NCBI GenBank assembly: GCA_030248135.1 | Contig: JASANC010001576.1 | Coordinates: 47,455-111,454 of the forward strand | DNA from: Theristus sp. LFF4_11 | Lineage: Eukaryota; Nematoda; Chromadorea; Monhysterida; Xyalidae | Length of the DNA: 64,000 nt | Direction of reading: 5' to 3' | Part shown: positions 48,001 to 59,118 of the stretch, one piece after another | Layout of the letters: each line of letters starts with the position of its first letter | Numbering within the stretch: position 1 is the first letter of the stretch | Notes under the pieces: generated by a model | Databases searched by the model: none | The model's input: only the letters and a program-made list of their open reading frames with translations | What the model was told of the DNA's origin: nothing | Program-made: the position numbers and the translations under genes

Positions 48001-51000
48001 GTGAGACATGCTCCCTATTAAAGACTTTAAAAACACAGTTTCTCCAACACTTTTTCAGAGCCCTCCGTTGCACCACGGACGAGGTGTTGGAATATCTGCA
48101 CGAGCTACAACAACGTGACGTCATCCGTCGACTGGACAACGGCGAATGGATTCGGGTCGACCAATCAGCGCAGGCGCATGGTTGGTTGTGTTGGGAAAAA
48201 GTGATTTTTTGGCTTAATTCAAAAAAAGCTGCTGTGGAATGTCGCTGATTTGGATTAATTCCTGGAAGTTCATGCTCGGTTCAGTAAGACTGAGACTTTC
48301 TGCCAGCATTCCATGGGCGAATGCCGTTGCCACGAGAAACCCGACAGATAGCCTCTAAGCTAACTAAGCCCCGCCCTACGCTCTGCCTGGCGGCACACCA
48401 ATACTCTGAGCAGTGTCTCGATCTCAATGGCTTTCGACCGGTATATATCCGCTAAATCTCTCGCTTCCCTTTGTGCCTTGCTCTCCTATATGAGACAAAA
48501 AAAATTTGAGAAAAAAAGTGAAACAAACCCCCCAAACTGAAACCAGCAGACGCAGACGCGAGCCAGGCTGCCGGCGCGCTGTCGAACTCGTCCACATTCG
48601 GCGCACCCATCGGTGGCGTCTCGCACGGCCTCGCAGCATCTCGCAGCGCCGCCACCGCCTCGCAGCGTCGCAACTCGCCGACGGTTGCGATCATTTCGGC
48701 GTTGTTCGTCGAGAAACTCGCTGTGGACGCGATGATCGACAACAAACTGGTGCTGCATCGGTATAAGAGCGATGGTGGGTGCGATTATTAGAGTTGTTGT
48801 TGTTGTTGTTGGTGTTGTGGTTTTGTGGCTGGCGAGTACGGTGACGCATATCAGCTCGGCGTTGCGCCGACAGATACAATGCAACCATAGCTGATTTCTT
48901 TTTGCAAGCTCCGCAATAAAATGGTACGCGTTTAGCCAGCGCTGGAAGGTCTATGCAAGAGAGTGTACACCTGCCGGGATTATTTCCAATGAGCTCATTT
49001 TTCACTCGCGCGCCATAACTACCAAAATTTCAATCAAATTTTCTTTCGGTTGATTCGACCGAACCAGTCATCAGTCCCGCTTCGAGTTTATTCACTGTCG
49101 ATTCCATTATTGAGTTTTTTGTGTTTTTCCAGGCGAATCGAACGTGTACACGTTGGGCGAGATCGGTGGGCATCGTGTTGTGGCGACGAAACTCTCGGCT
49201 GTCGGTCATACGCGACAAGCGATGACTGCGGCTGGTAGTGTCACCACTCGGCTGTTGGGTGCGTGCAAGGTTTCTTGGAGCGTGGTATTGTTTCATTTAG
49301 TTTTCGTTGAATGACACGTGGATACAGTGTCGAGCAGACTCGGTTTCGAAATGCTGAGCTCTACGTACAGTACGGCCGAATAAATGAGGCAGTTCATCAA
49401 GGCGGGATCAGACGCAGACTAGGAGTTGTCTTTTTCAAAAATGCCAACATAATTCCCAATCATGTGCGCAAGGGAGAAAGAATGCACAGAATAGCGCGGA
49501 TAATCCATTAGTTTTCAAAAACGCGTCAAATTTGGCACGCAATTTGGTTTCTGAACATCTTTTTTCATTCATTCAAAATTCGCGCGCTCCTTGAACCCTG
49601 AAAAAAGCTGCCATGTTTAATCGGCCATACCGTATGGTATGTTTATTATTCAAACGTGTCTCACCTGAATGACGTCATGTGCTTGAAAACACGCGCTTGT
49701 CTGTCGTACACAGCAACCGCTGGCTCTTAGTTTGGCTGATGACTTTGACGTGAAAAAAATACGTCACACCCAATTAAAACTCCCTGCCGAACACAGCAAA
49801 CGGACGTTATAAAAGATAATCACGTCATTTTGAGCCGACACATTCGAATAGGTCTGCGATACACGCGGATTCAGTTAATGTTCTATTTTTTTACTGAGCA
49901 GGAAGATGAACTAAATTGTTCAAAATAGTAATACAACAAGTGTTTACAAATAAACCAACCAAAGTTGTGCACGTCGCTCAACGAGTCCCATAATTGTGTC
50001 TTGCCTTGCTTTCTCAGGCAACTTCCAGCAGGTGGAGCACGTTTTCGTGGTCGGCTGCGGCGGCGGTGTGGCGCACGTCACCGATGCGCAGCGACACGTC
50101 AGAAGAGGTGGAGTATGTTTGCTTTAATGAAACCTGTCATTTTTTGTCGCATGAGAAGCTTTGAATGACCAGTGAGACGAAGTAGCGGGTTTGGTTGACA
50201 TCAGACTAGTGGATGAATATGTTTTCTTGCAACTCCAATCCTGCGTTTTCTTCATTCGCAAACATTGTACACTGTATTTTTAATTATATGCAGTTTAAGG
50301 TATTGGATTATTCAGCTCCTTTTTGTCACAATCACCTACACTGCCTTATTGTTTCATTTTGGTTTTGATTTATCTCGATTTCGAAACATTAATGAAAAGT
50401 TTTTTTTGCGTCCTCCAAGGCGACGTTGTGGTCAGTGGCGGCAAGCACGCATACATTTACTGCGACGAATTGAAACGGGACAAGTTGACCGATAAGGTAT
50501 GGTATGTTTGTGTGAGCTTGTCGTACTGGAATGACGTCATATGCGTGACAACATCCGTGCCGGCAGCAGACTCTTGTTCAGTTTGGTTGTTCCATTCACA
50601 AACCGAGAGAAAGATACTTTCTGCTTTGAAAAATTTCCCCCCTTCAATTTCAGGTTCTCGGATTCACCTCAAAACATTGGGCCCCTCAGGACACGATCAT
50701 TCAGTCGCTCTTGTCTGATATACAGCAGTGAGTGTACAAATTTTAGGTTGCGAAGGCTGCATTGTGATTTTGTTTTCATTTTTATTGTCGGCTTGTAATG
50801 GTGGCGATTTTTTTCGACGTTGCATTGCCTCGTGTTAGTCTGCATTTTTCGTTGAGTAGTAGACCATTTTCTATTTCACGATTTAATGCGACATGTGTAG
50901 AGTCAAAATAGGGGCCACAAACTTCTGCGCGTTTGTCTTCTGTCCACACTACCAATCGTGGTTTGTAGTTATCATCCAGGATCACCAGTTTATTGACCCC

Positions 51001-52603
51001 GTGCGTACGGTACGGGTCAAGAAAATGATCTGATTTTCATTGTTCGCTGTTTCAAGCCGCTGTCGTAGGAGTTTATCCCTGTCTGTTTTCCACTTTTTCC
51101 CGCATGTGCGGTGCTCACACACACACAGGAGTAACGAAGAAACACCGTGGCAAGCGTACGCCAACGCCGAAGTCACTGAACAACTGAATCAGAACGTCGC
51201 CAACAGCCAGGACTATTCGTTCAGTAGACCCGTTGGCAGCGAACATGACCTGATCACCGTACCCGTTGGTATGGCTGGCCACAGTTTGAGCTCATTTTTT
51301 GGTGTCGAAATTTTACGTTGTGTTACTGTAATGTTGTACTAGTTTTGTAGCCGTGCTCCTATAGCATTGTCGTTATCAGTTTTATAGTATGGTTCACAAG
51401 GATCTCCAGAATTGTGAACACTGTTAGTCAGCTAGTTGCTAGTTGAATGGATGCGTTCAAGTAAATTAGCACGTTGAAATTTGAATGGCAAACTGCATTA
51501 GTGTTCTGCTGTGTGTCTGAGTAACCGTGGAAGTCATCGACAAATGTCCGCCCCATCCATGATCTTTTTTTTCATTAAAAAATCTATTCCAGGTGACGGC
51601 AATGTGATCACGATCGAGCATCCGAATCGAGAACGGTGCACGCCAAAACTGCACGTCGGTAAGTGGAGTACAAATAGACACAAAATTTTTTGCGGGTTTT
51701 TCCGTTGCTGTATTTTTCGTATCTTACCAAAAAAAATTAAAATGCACAATTCCACGCTCGTTCATTCATTCCTTCATTCATTTTTATTCGCGAAACACAG
51801 AACACTCGAACAAACATGCAGAACTAGTAAGAAGAGGTCTGTAAACCCGTTAACTGCCATGAACGATCGGCGGTCTCCTCTGACCACCACACCGTCCACC
51901 TTGACCACTCAGGCACGGTGGCCGGCACCAGCTGCCTGTCGTGCGACCAGGAGCTGCGCGACAAGTACGCCACGATGTACAACGTGCGTGCGTTCGACTG
52001 CGACTTCGACAGTGTGGTCGAGTCGATCAACGGCAACAGGGTGGACAGCTGGGCGTTCGTCAGAGGCATCACCGATTATACGGACGGCACACGCAATAAA
52101 CAGTGGCAGGTGAGAATGGATCATTCATGAAGTAGTATTTGGTGACGCGTAACTGTGTGGAAACATAGCTACGCGGTCACTAAATACTGGTTCATGAATG
52201 CCGCTTGAGTGCAATGTTCACACATGGTGTTCAATTGGTGAAAGTGGGGCACATCATTAGGTGAGACCACGCTTCTTTTGCAAGTGATGCCGGCCTGGCC
52301 GCTTCGAAAAGCAGAGGGCTTTCAAACAATGTGGTTGTTTTTGTTTGCGATGTGATTTGAATGAGTGGATAATGATGGCGCTTGTTCATGTTGCGATTTA
52401 TTTTATTTTATTTTTCTTGAAAATCAGGGAGGTTTCCACTCCATTCTGCGTTCTAATGCGAATAATCAGCTGTCTCATCGTTTTACCCATCACGTTGCGT
52501 CGTTCATGAATCCTCTTCATCCCACTAGGCTTACGCAGCGCTGCAGGCAGCCGCACTTACAAAGATGCTGATCGAACGTCTTCCAGGCCCGGACGATCAA
52601 TAA
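42015..52603 (+). CDS. Winged-helix plus nucleoside-phosphorylase-fold protein
   Basis: Sixteen exons: 42015-42137, 42530-42608, 42722-42801, 43164-43269, 43554-43682, 44209-44305, 48059-48180, 48550-48774, 49133-49258, 50018-50107, 50420-50496, 50654-50727, 51129-51268, 51593-51658, 51913-52109, 52529-52603; 601 residues, all GT-AG and in phase. Residues 1-170 are an unrecognised domain (VRTARTGHVRGDLIVMTP, TLQFWFYDDVEQ, YTDFITRVLKMMQLGFHSVR). A winged-helix-like module at about 175-245 follows (GHIQEILEHAYPNGLTVDFI, TTDEVLEYLHELQQRDVIRR). A Ser/Ala-rich linker leads to a nucleoside-phosphorylase-like domain, about 285-600: GSVTTRLL, VFVVGCGGGVAHVTDA, GDVVVSG, SWAFVRGITDYTDG with the usual catalytic-type Asp, closing helix WQAYAALQAAALTKMLI. 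It could cleave a nucleoside or only bind one. No targeting signal seen. Intron 6 holds a 3-kb palindrome. Confidence 0.82.
44927..47945. mobile_element. Large palindromic foldback element in intron 6 of the winged-helix gene
   Basis: Left arm about 44927-46101 and right arm about 46580-47945 are inverted copies over more than 1.1 kb with few differences; the spacer is about 480 bp. Both ends carry GGCACAGTTTTT and AAAAACTGTGCC. Each arm contains degenerate tandem units of about 180 bp, each headed by AGATACCGTAA and a GTGTTATACTTGAAC or GTGTTCTAGTTG motif; the right arm has one extra unit. Short identical frames in the two arms are repeat shadows, not genes. Confidence 0.88.
49397..49632. 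repeat. Dispersed repeat, second copy of 32931-33150
   Basis: TCAAGGCGGGATCAGACGC ... TTTAATCGGCCATACCGTA with AATGCCAACATAATTCCCA and TTCGCGCGCTCCTTGAACCC. In the intron between exons 9 and 10 of the winged-helix gene. Confidence 0.75.
52118..52208. repeat. Short hairpin repeat, copy 3, intron 15 of the winged-helix gene
   Basis: TCATTCATGAAGTAGTATT at left and TTCATGAATGCCGCTTGAG at right, starting 8 bp after the exon 15 donor. Confidence 0.85.
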
Positions 52604-53644
52604 CCATCAGAAATCATCGAAATTTCGAAGACATTTCACGCATTTTTTACTTGGTTGGCAATAGTTGATTAAAAAATTGTATATTTTTACTTTGCAAGTT
52701 CCATATCCACTAGTTTAATTTTTTGTATAAAATATGAGCTTTTCATCAAGCAATCATCAATGTTTTGCAAAAGTAGTCAGGAACACCGGTATTTGGAGTG
52801 CAAAACACAACTTCTAAGTCTTCGATCAAACTTGCTTGCTTTGTTACGGTTCGATTCGATTTGATTGACGCTTGCTTTTACATTTTGGATCTCTAGTTCT
52901 GTGGAAAATCAAAACAGATTGCATGGAGCATTTGTTATTGTTCGAGATTCAAGAATCACAACATTGGCAGAGTTTCGCAAAATGTGCCGCCGAACAATTC
53001 GAATTGTTTTTCTGTCATGACTACTTTTCATCAGGGCTTTTATTATTTCTCTTTTCTTTGTTATCCTGCTCGCTGTTTATTGGTCAGTCAACTGTTGTTT
53101 TTAAAGTTTTGGCGCGCTTTTATACGACATGGAAATTATGAATTATGGCTCATTATTTTGCCAGTTCAGTATTGTTTAATTTTGATTGAGACTATGATTC
53201 GTGCTGAGTTTTCTGAGTCGAGATTTAGAGTGTCAACTGTCAACGCTTATTGCTATCATTTTTGATAATCGACCTTACTTGTTTCAATTCTTGTTGTCTT
53301 TTTTTCACTGGTCAAAGGGCTTAGTTCTATTTCTGGTATCGTCGGTTCCTGTTTGCTAATTCAGTTTTTAATCCGTTGCCTCCGTCTGCGTATCTTGGAA
53401 ATTGGCATTGCACAGTTCAAACTTTTCATATTTTTTATTTGCGTTGTATTGTAGGATCTAAATGAACTTTGTTGGTCAGCTTTTTGTTCACCACATTGGC
53501 ATAATCAAACGTTGAATAACAATGAGTCAGCAATCAACAAAATCAGTGTTTGTTCTGATGCCTTTCTTCAGTGCATAATTCGAGGGCGCAAATCAATTTT
53601 TTTTTGTTGTGGTCTCCTTGTCAGCTTTCCGTTGTGCAAGAATT
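52604..53644. other. 3' flank of the winged-helix gene
   Basis: AT-rich; I see no exon, structured RNA or clear repeat. ATTAAA near 52667 could serve as a polyadenylation signal. Confidence 0.35.
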
Positions 53645-53902
53645 GACATTTAATTTAATTTTTTTTAAATTTAATTTAATTATACGCGCGCCGGTTCCGG
53701 AAACCCGAAGGTACCAAACTCCGGCGGAGACGGGCAATACTGCCCCGAGCCCAATTTTACCCTCGGCTCAGGAGGGAGTAGACCATTAGATGTTCTTTGG
53801 TCACTCTAATTTTCCACGAGTATGTCTTGTCCACAGCGAGGTTCGAACCCGGTACCTACAGAATTGTAGGCCGAAGTTCTACCGCTACGCCACGGACGCA
53901 CG
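53645..53902 (-). repeat. tRNA-derived SINE
   Basis: On the minus strand a tRNA-like head has A box TGGCGTAGCGG (53882-53892) and B box GGGTTCGAACC (53840-53850). A GC-rich body follows (CCGAGGGTAAAATTGGGCTC, GTCTCCGCCGGAGTTTGG), then an AT-rich tail near 53645-53690. Anticodon and T stems pair imperfectly, so this is a retroposon and not a functional tRNA. Confidence 0.7.
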
Positions 53903-54082
53903 GATTTGTTTGCATTTCGTTTGTTGTTTTTATCGGCCAAGTTTATCTGCTTCCATCATGACATAATGTTTCATCGAATGATCAAAATAAAACAGTGGGT
54001 AATTCGAGTGGTTCTTCACTCAACGAACAACTGAAATCTGGACATGAAATTAAAACCACATGGAAAATACTTTGCAAAAAAT

Positions 54083-54271
54083 ACCTGTCTCTGCAGAATA
54101 CAGAGCATGCGAAACTTTGAATTACAGTCAGAAGAACGAGTGTATCGGGTTTTTTGGTTACAATAATCAAACACCCCATCCCCATTGTTTACATGCAACT
54201 CTGATCCTGTTCTTTCTTTTTCGCATGCTCTGTATCCTCCGTAGAAAGTGACAGGTTGGTTTTACAAACAT
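54083..54271. repeat. Dispersed palindromic repeat (CCTGTC ... GTGACAGG), copy 2
   Basis: ACCTGTCTCTGCAGAATACAG at left and TCCGTAGAAAGTGACAGGTT at right, with inverted CAGAGCATGCG / CGCATGCTCTG. Related to 28071-28269. Confidence 0.75.
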
Positions 54272-54518
54272 ACTATTGTGGATTTATTCAAACGTGTCCG
54301 GACTAACGTGATGTCATTTTATTTAAAAACGCCCGTTTGTCAAAGTACAGGCACTAAAATTTCAGTTTGGTGTGACTGATTCGACATTCACCATTTGTTT
54401 ACGAGAAGAAATCGGCTAAACGGATAGTCTGGTTTGCTGTGAACGACAAGCGCATGTTTTGCGGCACATGACGTCATTTCAGTGGGACACGTTTAAAAAA
54501 ATAGGCCATACGTATGTA
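54266..54518. repeat. Palindromic repeat with CAAACGTGTC / GACACGTTT ends
   Basis: Left TTTATTCAAACGTGTCCGGAC and right AGTGGGACACGTTTAAAAAAA are inverted, with inner AAACGCCCGTTTGTC against GACAAGCGCATGTTTT. The same left end occurs at 49640-49705. Confidence 0.65.
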
Positions 54519-54525
54519 TATCTGA

Positions 54526-54620
54526 AGGCGCATTTATGAAGCAGTATTTAGTGACGCGCAGCTGTGTTAAAACATACCTATGCGGTCATGAATGCGGTCA
54601 CTTCATGAATGCCCCTTAAG
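54526..54620. repeat. Short hairpin repeat, copy 4
   Basis: GCGCATTTATGAAGCAGTAT at left, CTTCATGAATGCCCCTTAAG at right; internally disrupted. Lies just past the 3' end of the GPCR gene. Confidence 0.8.
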
Positions 54621-54708
54621 ACCGAATTTACGTAACACCATTATCAAGCTCCCAAACACAATAAGAACTCAAATGATCCAATGCCCGCGCCGAAAATCAA
54701 CCAGCCAA

Positions 54709-57207
54709 TCAACTCCGGTCCCGGTGCGTCCGCATCGCCTGCTCCCTCAGTTCCATCACGTTCTTCCGCAGCGAGCCTCCATCCGTCCGATGTCCTCCAC
54801 GCCGCATGCACCAGCACAACATGGGCCAGTACGTTTTCATCCACAGCTGGCGTGCGTGCCCGCGAAACACGCTGCTAGCGACTGCGTACACGAGCATATC
54901 GACGGCGTAGCACGCGTAGTTGAGCGCGTTCGCGCATTGCTGCAGCAGCGTCTCGAGCTCAGTGGGCGTCTGGCGGCCGCGGTAGACGAACTCGTAGTAG
55001 CTGCGTAAGCGGCATGCATACGATGGAGTGTTCAGGAGCACGTAGACGAGCGGGATCACGATCAGTAGTGTCGTCAGCTGCTGACTGCGGCGGGCGTGGC
55101 CGAGCGAACTGCAGAGAAAACGGTTGCTGGTTTGGGGTGAGTGAGTTTTCGTTGTTGATTGCGATAAAAATGGAGAAGATACGTTGTCACCCTCGTGGGG
55201 TGGCTGGTAGCGCGTCAGACTTACAATCTGTGCATTCGGAGGGATCGAGTTTTGCCGAGTTTGTGTGTAGTGTAGGCCCAAACTCGATGAAACTCCTAGT
55301 TGACGCCGTTTTCTGCGTTATCCCTCTGGCTAAAAACATGTCGCCTAAATTACTGTTCATTCGTTCACAAGACGCAAAAGATATTTCAGCAAATAAATAG
55401 TCATTTTTATATGCTCTTCTAGTATTCTTTTAAGACTGGTCGCACACGAGACAGTATTCCCGTATCCCCAGCCAGTAGTCTAGGAAAGGTGTTCACAATT
55501 TTGCTGCCAGTGCCAGAAAAGGTACCAATCAAGAATCATCTATAATTTAAAACAAAGCCTCCCGCACGAACCGATGCGTCCTCAGCAGTGTGTGCGACTT
55601 TGCGACCACCCGCCAACTGTCCTGCTCTGTCCTCACCGATGCATGCCCAGCAACCGCCCCGTTTTCGCGTCGCGTGCTGCCGTTCTCGTTCGGTGCATCC
55701 TCGATGCCGGACTCATTCTGTTGGCACTCGTTACAGGCGAGCTTCAAGATCACGGCCACATTCAACGACACCAGAATCAAGGTCGGCACTGCGAATACCG
55801 TAACCGTGTCCAACAGATTGATCAGCCAACTCTCGCAAACTTTCTCTGGCAACGCGTTACAGTGACACACGCTGGGTGGGGCGTCTGCGGTGGGCGTGGC
55901 GCCAGTGGAGTTGCTGGCCTGTGACATTTTTGGATTTTTTTTTGAAAAAAGAGTGAGTTTTGAGTTTTTTTAAAATGGTATGCAGGTAGAGAGTGGTAGT
56001 CTTGATGAAGCGTTGATCGTTTGAACTCAAGAATATTTACTCAACAGAAAGTCCAATGTTTTGTTGACTAACCGAGTAACCACTGGTTATTCAATGAGCG
56101 ACTTTTGGCGAACCAAGGTTCACTCAACTTTTTAATGAACCACTGCATGAAGCGTTCATGACACTTTTTACCGCTCTCACATACAACTGTTGCAAAATGT
56201 GTGTGTATCTTGCATTCTCAACTGTCCGACCCAACACTACATCATCAGCCGCACTAATGCCGCATTCATGAAGCAGCATCTAATGACGGCGCCGTTTTCA
56301 CACAGCTACGCGTCACTTAATGCTGCTTCATGAATGCCGCTTAACCATCGTCACAGGCGCTCCGTCCACAGCGACCCCATAGACGCCGACGGTCGCGAAC
56401 GCGTGCAGATTGAACAACAGCGGCAGCGGCAGTATCAGCAGCAGTATCGCCCGAAGCACGTTACCACGGTGGCAGAGCACCTTTCGGCGGAACGGTGCGT
56501 AGATGGCGACGCAGCGCTCGATCGTGATTGCGACTGTCGTCCACGCGCTGACTGCAGCAGCCGCATTGTACATGTAGTTCTTGAGGACGCACGTCCACAG
56601 CGACATCGCGTCGAGACCGATGCTCTAAGAGGTATACGGTAGCTGGTGGTATGGAACCTAAGCAATGTTTTGTATCTCGGCTCATCGGCTGTGCGTGCAT
56701 TGGGACACCACGGAGACCTTGTTGGCTTGCGAGTTTGGAACTGGTGTGCATAAATTTTTATGGATGGAACACATGTCATGCCAGCAAATCACGAGTGAAA
56801 TGTGGAATGGCAAGTCTCATACAAGCGAACAACAAACACACTGCAAACCGTCACTTTTATAAATGCGGATTGGTATCCTTGAACAAAAACCCAATCACCA
56901 GACGCTACTGTACAGCCAAATGCCGACAGACAGTGAAGAAAACCGATACCTGAATGAAGACGCCGACCAGGAAGGTCGTGTCGGACACGGTCAACAGCAG
57001 CAGGAAGTTCATCTGCGGCAGCTTTTTGATCAGCGTACTCTGCGTGATCACCGTCATCGCGACGGCGTTGCCGACGATTCCGACTAAACTGAGCGCCAAC
57101 AGATAGAAGTTCAGCGGTGAGTCTGCGACGCACTCCTCGGCTGGGAACGTGTCGTTTTGAACGAGCTCCACCACCGTCCAGTTGCATACGATCGAGACTA
57201 TCGACAT
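54709..57207 (-). CDS. Rhodopsin-family GPCR, FMRFamide/neuropeptide-receptor-like
   Basis: Exons in transcript order: 56950-57207, 56346-56624, 55554-55918, 54709-55108; 433 residues, all GT-AG and in phase. Extracellular N-terminus with N-glycosylation sequons (NWT, NDT). TM1 has LVGIVGNAVAMTVI. TM3 ends in the E/DRY equivalent ITIERCVAIYAPF. TM5 has VFAVPTLILVSLNVAVILKLA. The third loop is long, Ser/Glu/Asn-rich and basic, then TM6 (LTTLLIVIPLVYVLLNTPSYA) and TM7 with DMLVY in place of NPxxY, as in FMRFamide-receptor relatives. C-tail Arg-rich. Presumably a plasma-membrane peptide receptor; ligand unknown. The donor of intron 2 (GTTAAG at 56345) is the terminus of a hairpin repeat. Confidence 0.87.
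56259..56345. repeat. Short hairpin repeat, copy 5, abutting a GPCR splice donor
   Basis: CCGCATTCATGAAGCAGCAT at left and GCTTCATGAATGCCGCTTAAC at right. On the minus strand the intron begins GTTAAGCGGCATTCATGAAG, so the repeat itself supplies the 5' splice site. Confidence 0.88.
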
Positions 57208-58921
57208 TATGTCTCGGTTTGAGTTTGAAAATTCTGGTTTTTAGTTCCTGAATGGTTTGAAAGAGTGCGTGACTCGAAAAAAAACTTCGTCTCACTAGAC
57301 CACATGATGTGCAAAACTGGCAAACCGCGGGGCAGCGAACTGGTATAATCGTATTTGTGCACCATTGCACCAGTTCGGTTTTTTTGGGATACGGCCCAAA
57401 GGCCCCTTCATGAAGCAGTATTTAATGACACGTAACTGCACGTCACTAAATAATGCTTCATGAATGCCGTTCAAAAGTTACGAAACACCATTTGTCGAGT
57501 TTAATCGTGTTTGCGGGGCTTTTACAATGGGCTTTTGTTTAAATTGTTTGTTCAATGGGCTTTTAGAAGGCGTTTTGGTAAAAGCTTTAAAAATATGTCA
57601 GACGTTGCCCAAAAACATTCGAAATTGCCTGTGTTTGATTTGTGAACACTTCACTTGAACAATGTGCATTTTCAAGCAAATTGCTTTTCGCTTCATACCG
57701 TATTTGGAGTAAAAAATAAAAAAAAATTACAACACGCATAAAGAAAGAGCCATTTCGAAATTCTCATTTTTTTCTGAAAACGACAAAATGTCGAACTTGT
57801 CTGTAAGTCGAACATTACCGTTTCCAAAGTAACGAAGGGAAATGGGATTTTTCAATTTCAAATAAATTGAGCGGTTTTTTAGCGTGTTCCACTTAACTTT
57901 CCAATGACGGTGTAGTCAAGAGGCAAAAGTATCCCTGATGTGAAAGTCCGAGAAAAAAACGCTGAAAACCCCCAAAAAATAGTAGAGAAACCGGTTGTGA
58001 ATTTCTCTTCAGTTTCAAAAGAACTGTAAAACTAAAACTACATCTGCAGACTTTGTCCGCAAACAAGCGTAAAAATAACTTATTCCGTACGGGTGTGAAA
58101 AAGGCAGTAAAAATACAATAAAGACAGTTCAATATACCCTATCTCCGATGCTATAAAGTCAAACTAGCCATCATGGACTGAAGATTGTTCAGCTTAGCTT
58201 AATCACGATTGCATTTAGGCAATAGGAATGGAAATGACAGTTGAAAAAAAACATGACTCTTATGAAAGTAAGGCTGTGGACATTTTACTTTCAAATCAAA
58301 AAAAGCCGCGCCACCACCACGATAGCGGCCATAAATTGAAATGTTCGCAACTGAACTCTCGCCGTCGCTGCACTCCCATGGATATAATTAAAAAAATTGA
58401 CGTTTGGCATCAGTGTGAAAGTTTGCCACAGTGGTTTCAAGGGAAATGCGAAAACAACGACAGCGAATTTTACATGGCGCAGATTTGATTGAGCATGCCA
58501 ATAAATCTGGAAGTGTTCGAATAAGAAATACTGAAGACACTTTGCCAATAAAAAACACATATGTTCATTGATTACGGTATTATAAACATTTTTTTAAGCT
58601 AAGGCTGGGTGGGTTAAGAGCCTTATAAATCAACCATCAAGCACTTTAGCCCCCCCCCCCCGTGCACATCTGTTTTGTACCAATCAAAGGCCGAATAGAA
58701 TCTCAGAAGTCCCGTGATTGTAATTGAACCTACAGAAGTTTTAAAAGCTCTCTCGGAAATTTGTTTTATCGGAATTAAGCGGGACAGCAATTGGACTTTT
58801 CGACTTGGGTGGCCGCACACTTTACTTAAAACAACGATCGTGTTTATCTCTCTAGTCCGCAGCGTGTATGTTTCGCTTTCGCGCAAAAATTTCACAATCC
58901 ACTCGGAAGTCTGCTGATTAA
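57208..58921. other. Upstream flank of the GPCR gene
   Basis: Apart from hairpin repeat copy 6 no gene is supported. A frame at 58228-58488 is Lys/His-rich without splice partners. Confidence 0.35.
57399..57474. repeat. Short hairpin repeat, copy 6
   Basis: CCCCTTCATGAAGCAGTATT at left and GCTTCATGAATGCCGTTCAA at right; shorter loop (ACACGTAACTGCACGTC). About 190 bp upstream of the GPCR start. Confidence 0.8.
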
Positions 58922-59118
58922 AGGCCCGTTTATAACTGACGTAAGCATGTACGGCACGGCACGTCACTTTAGGTGCCGTGTTATTGCATACTACCGTTCA
59001 TTCAGACGTAAGCATGTACGGCACGTCACGTCACTGTACGTCCTGTGTTATTGCATACTACCGTGCATACCTGACGTACGTCGACGTACGTCTGCATACG
59101 TCAGGTTTTAACGGGCCT
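58922..59118. mobile_element. MITE with AGGCCCGTT terminal inverted repeats
   Basis: Ends AGGCCCGTTTATAACTGACG and CGTCAGGTTTTAACGGGCCT are inverted. Inside, a unit of about 60 bp (GACGTAAGCATGTACGGCAC ... GTTATTGCATACTACCGT) is directly repeated, followed by dense CGTACG palindromes. No coding capacity. Confidence 0.85.

Noticed and set aside
53840..53899. Functional tRNA gene
   Set aside because: A and B boxes are good, but the anticodon loop has six bases and the T stem pairs badly; better explained as a SINE head.
54592..55924. Plus-strand frames of 116-138 codons
   Set aside because: Antisense to confirmed exons of the minus-strand GPCR.
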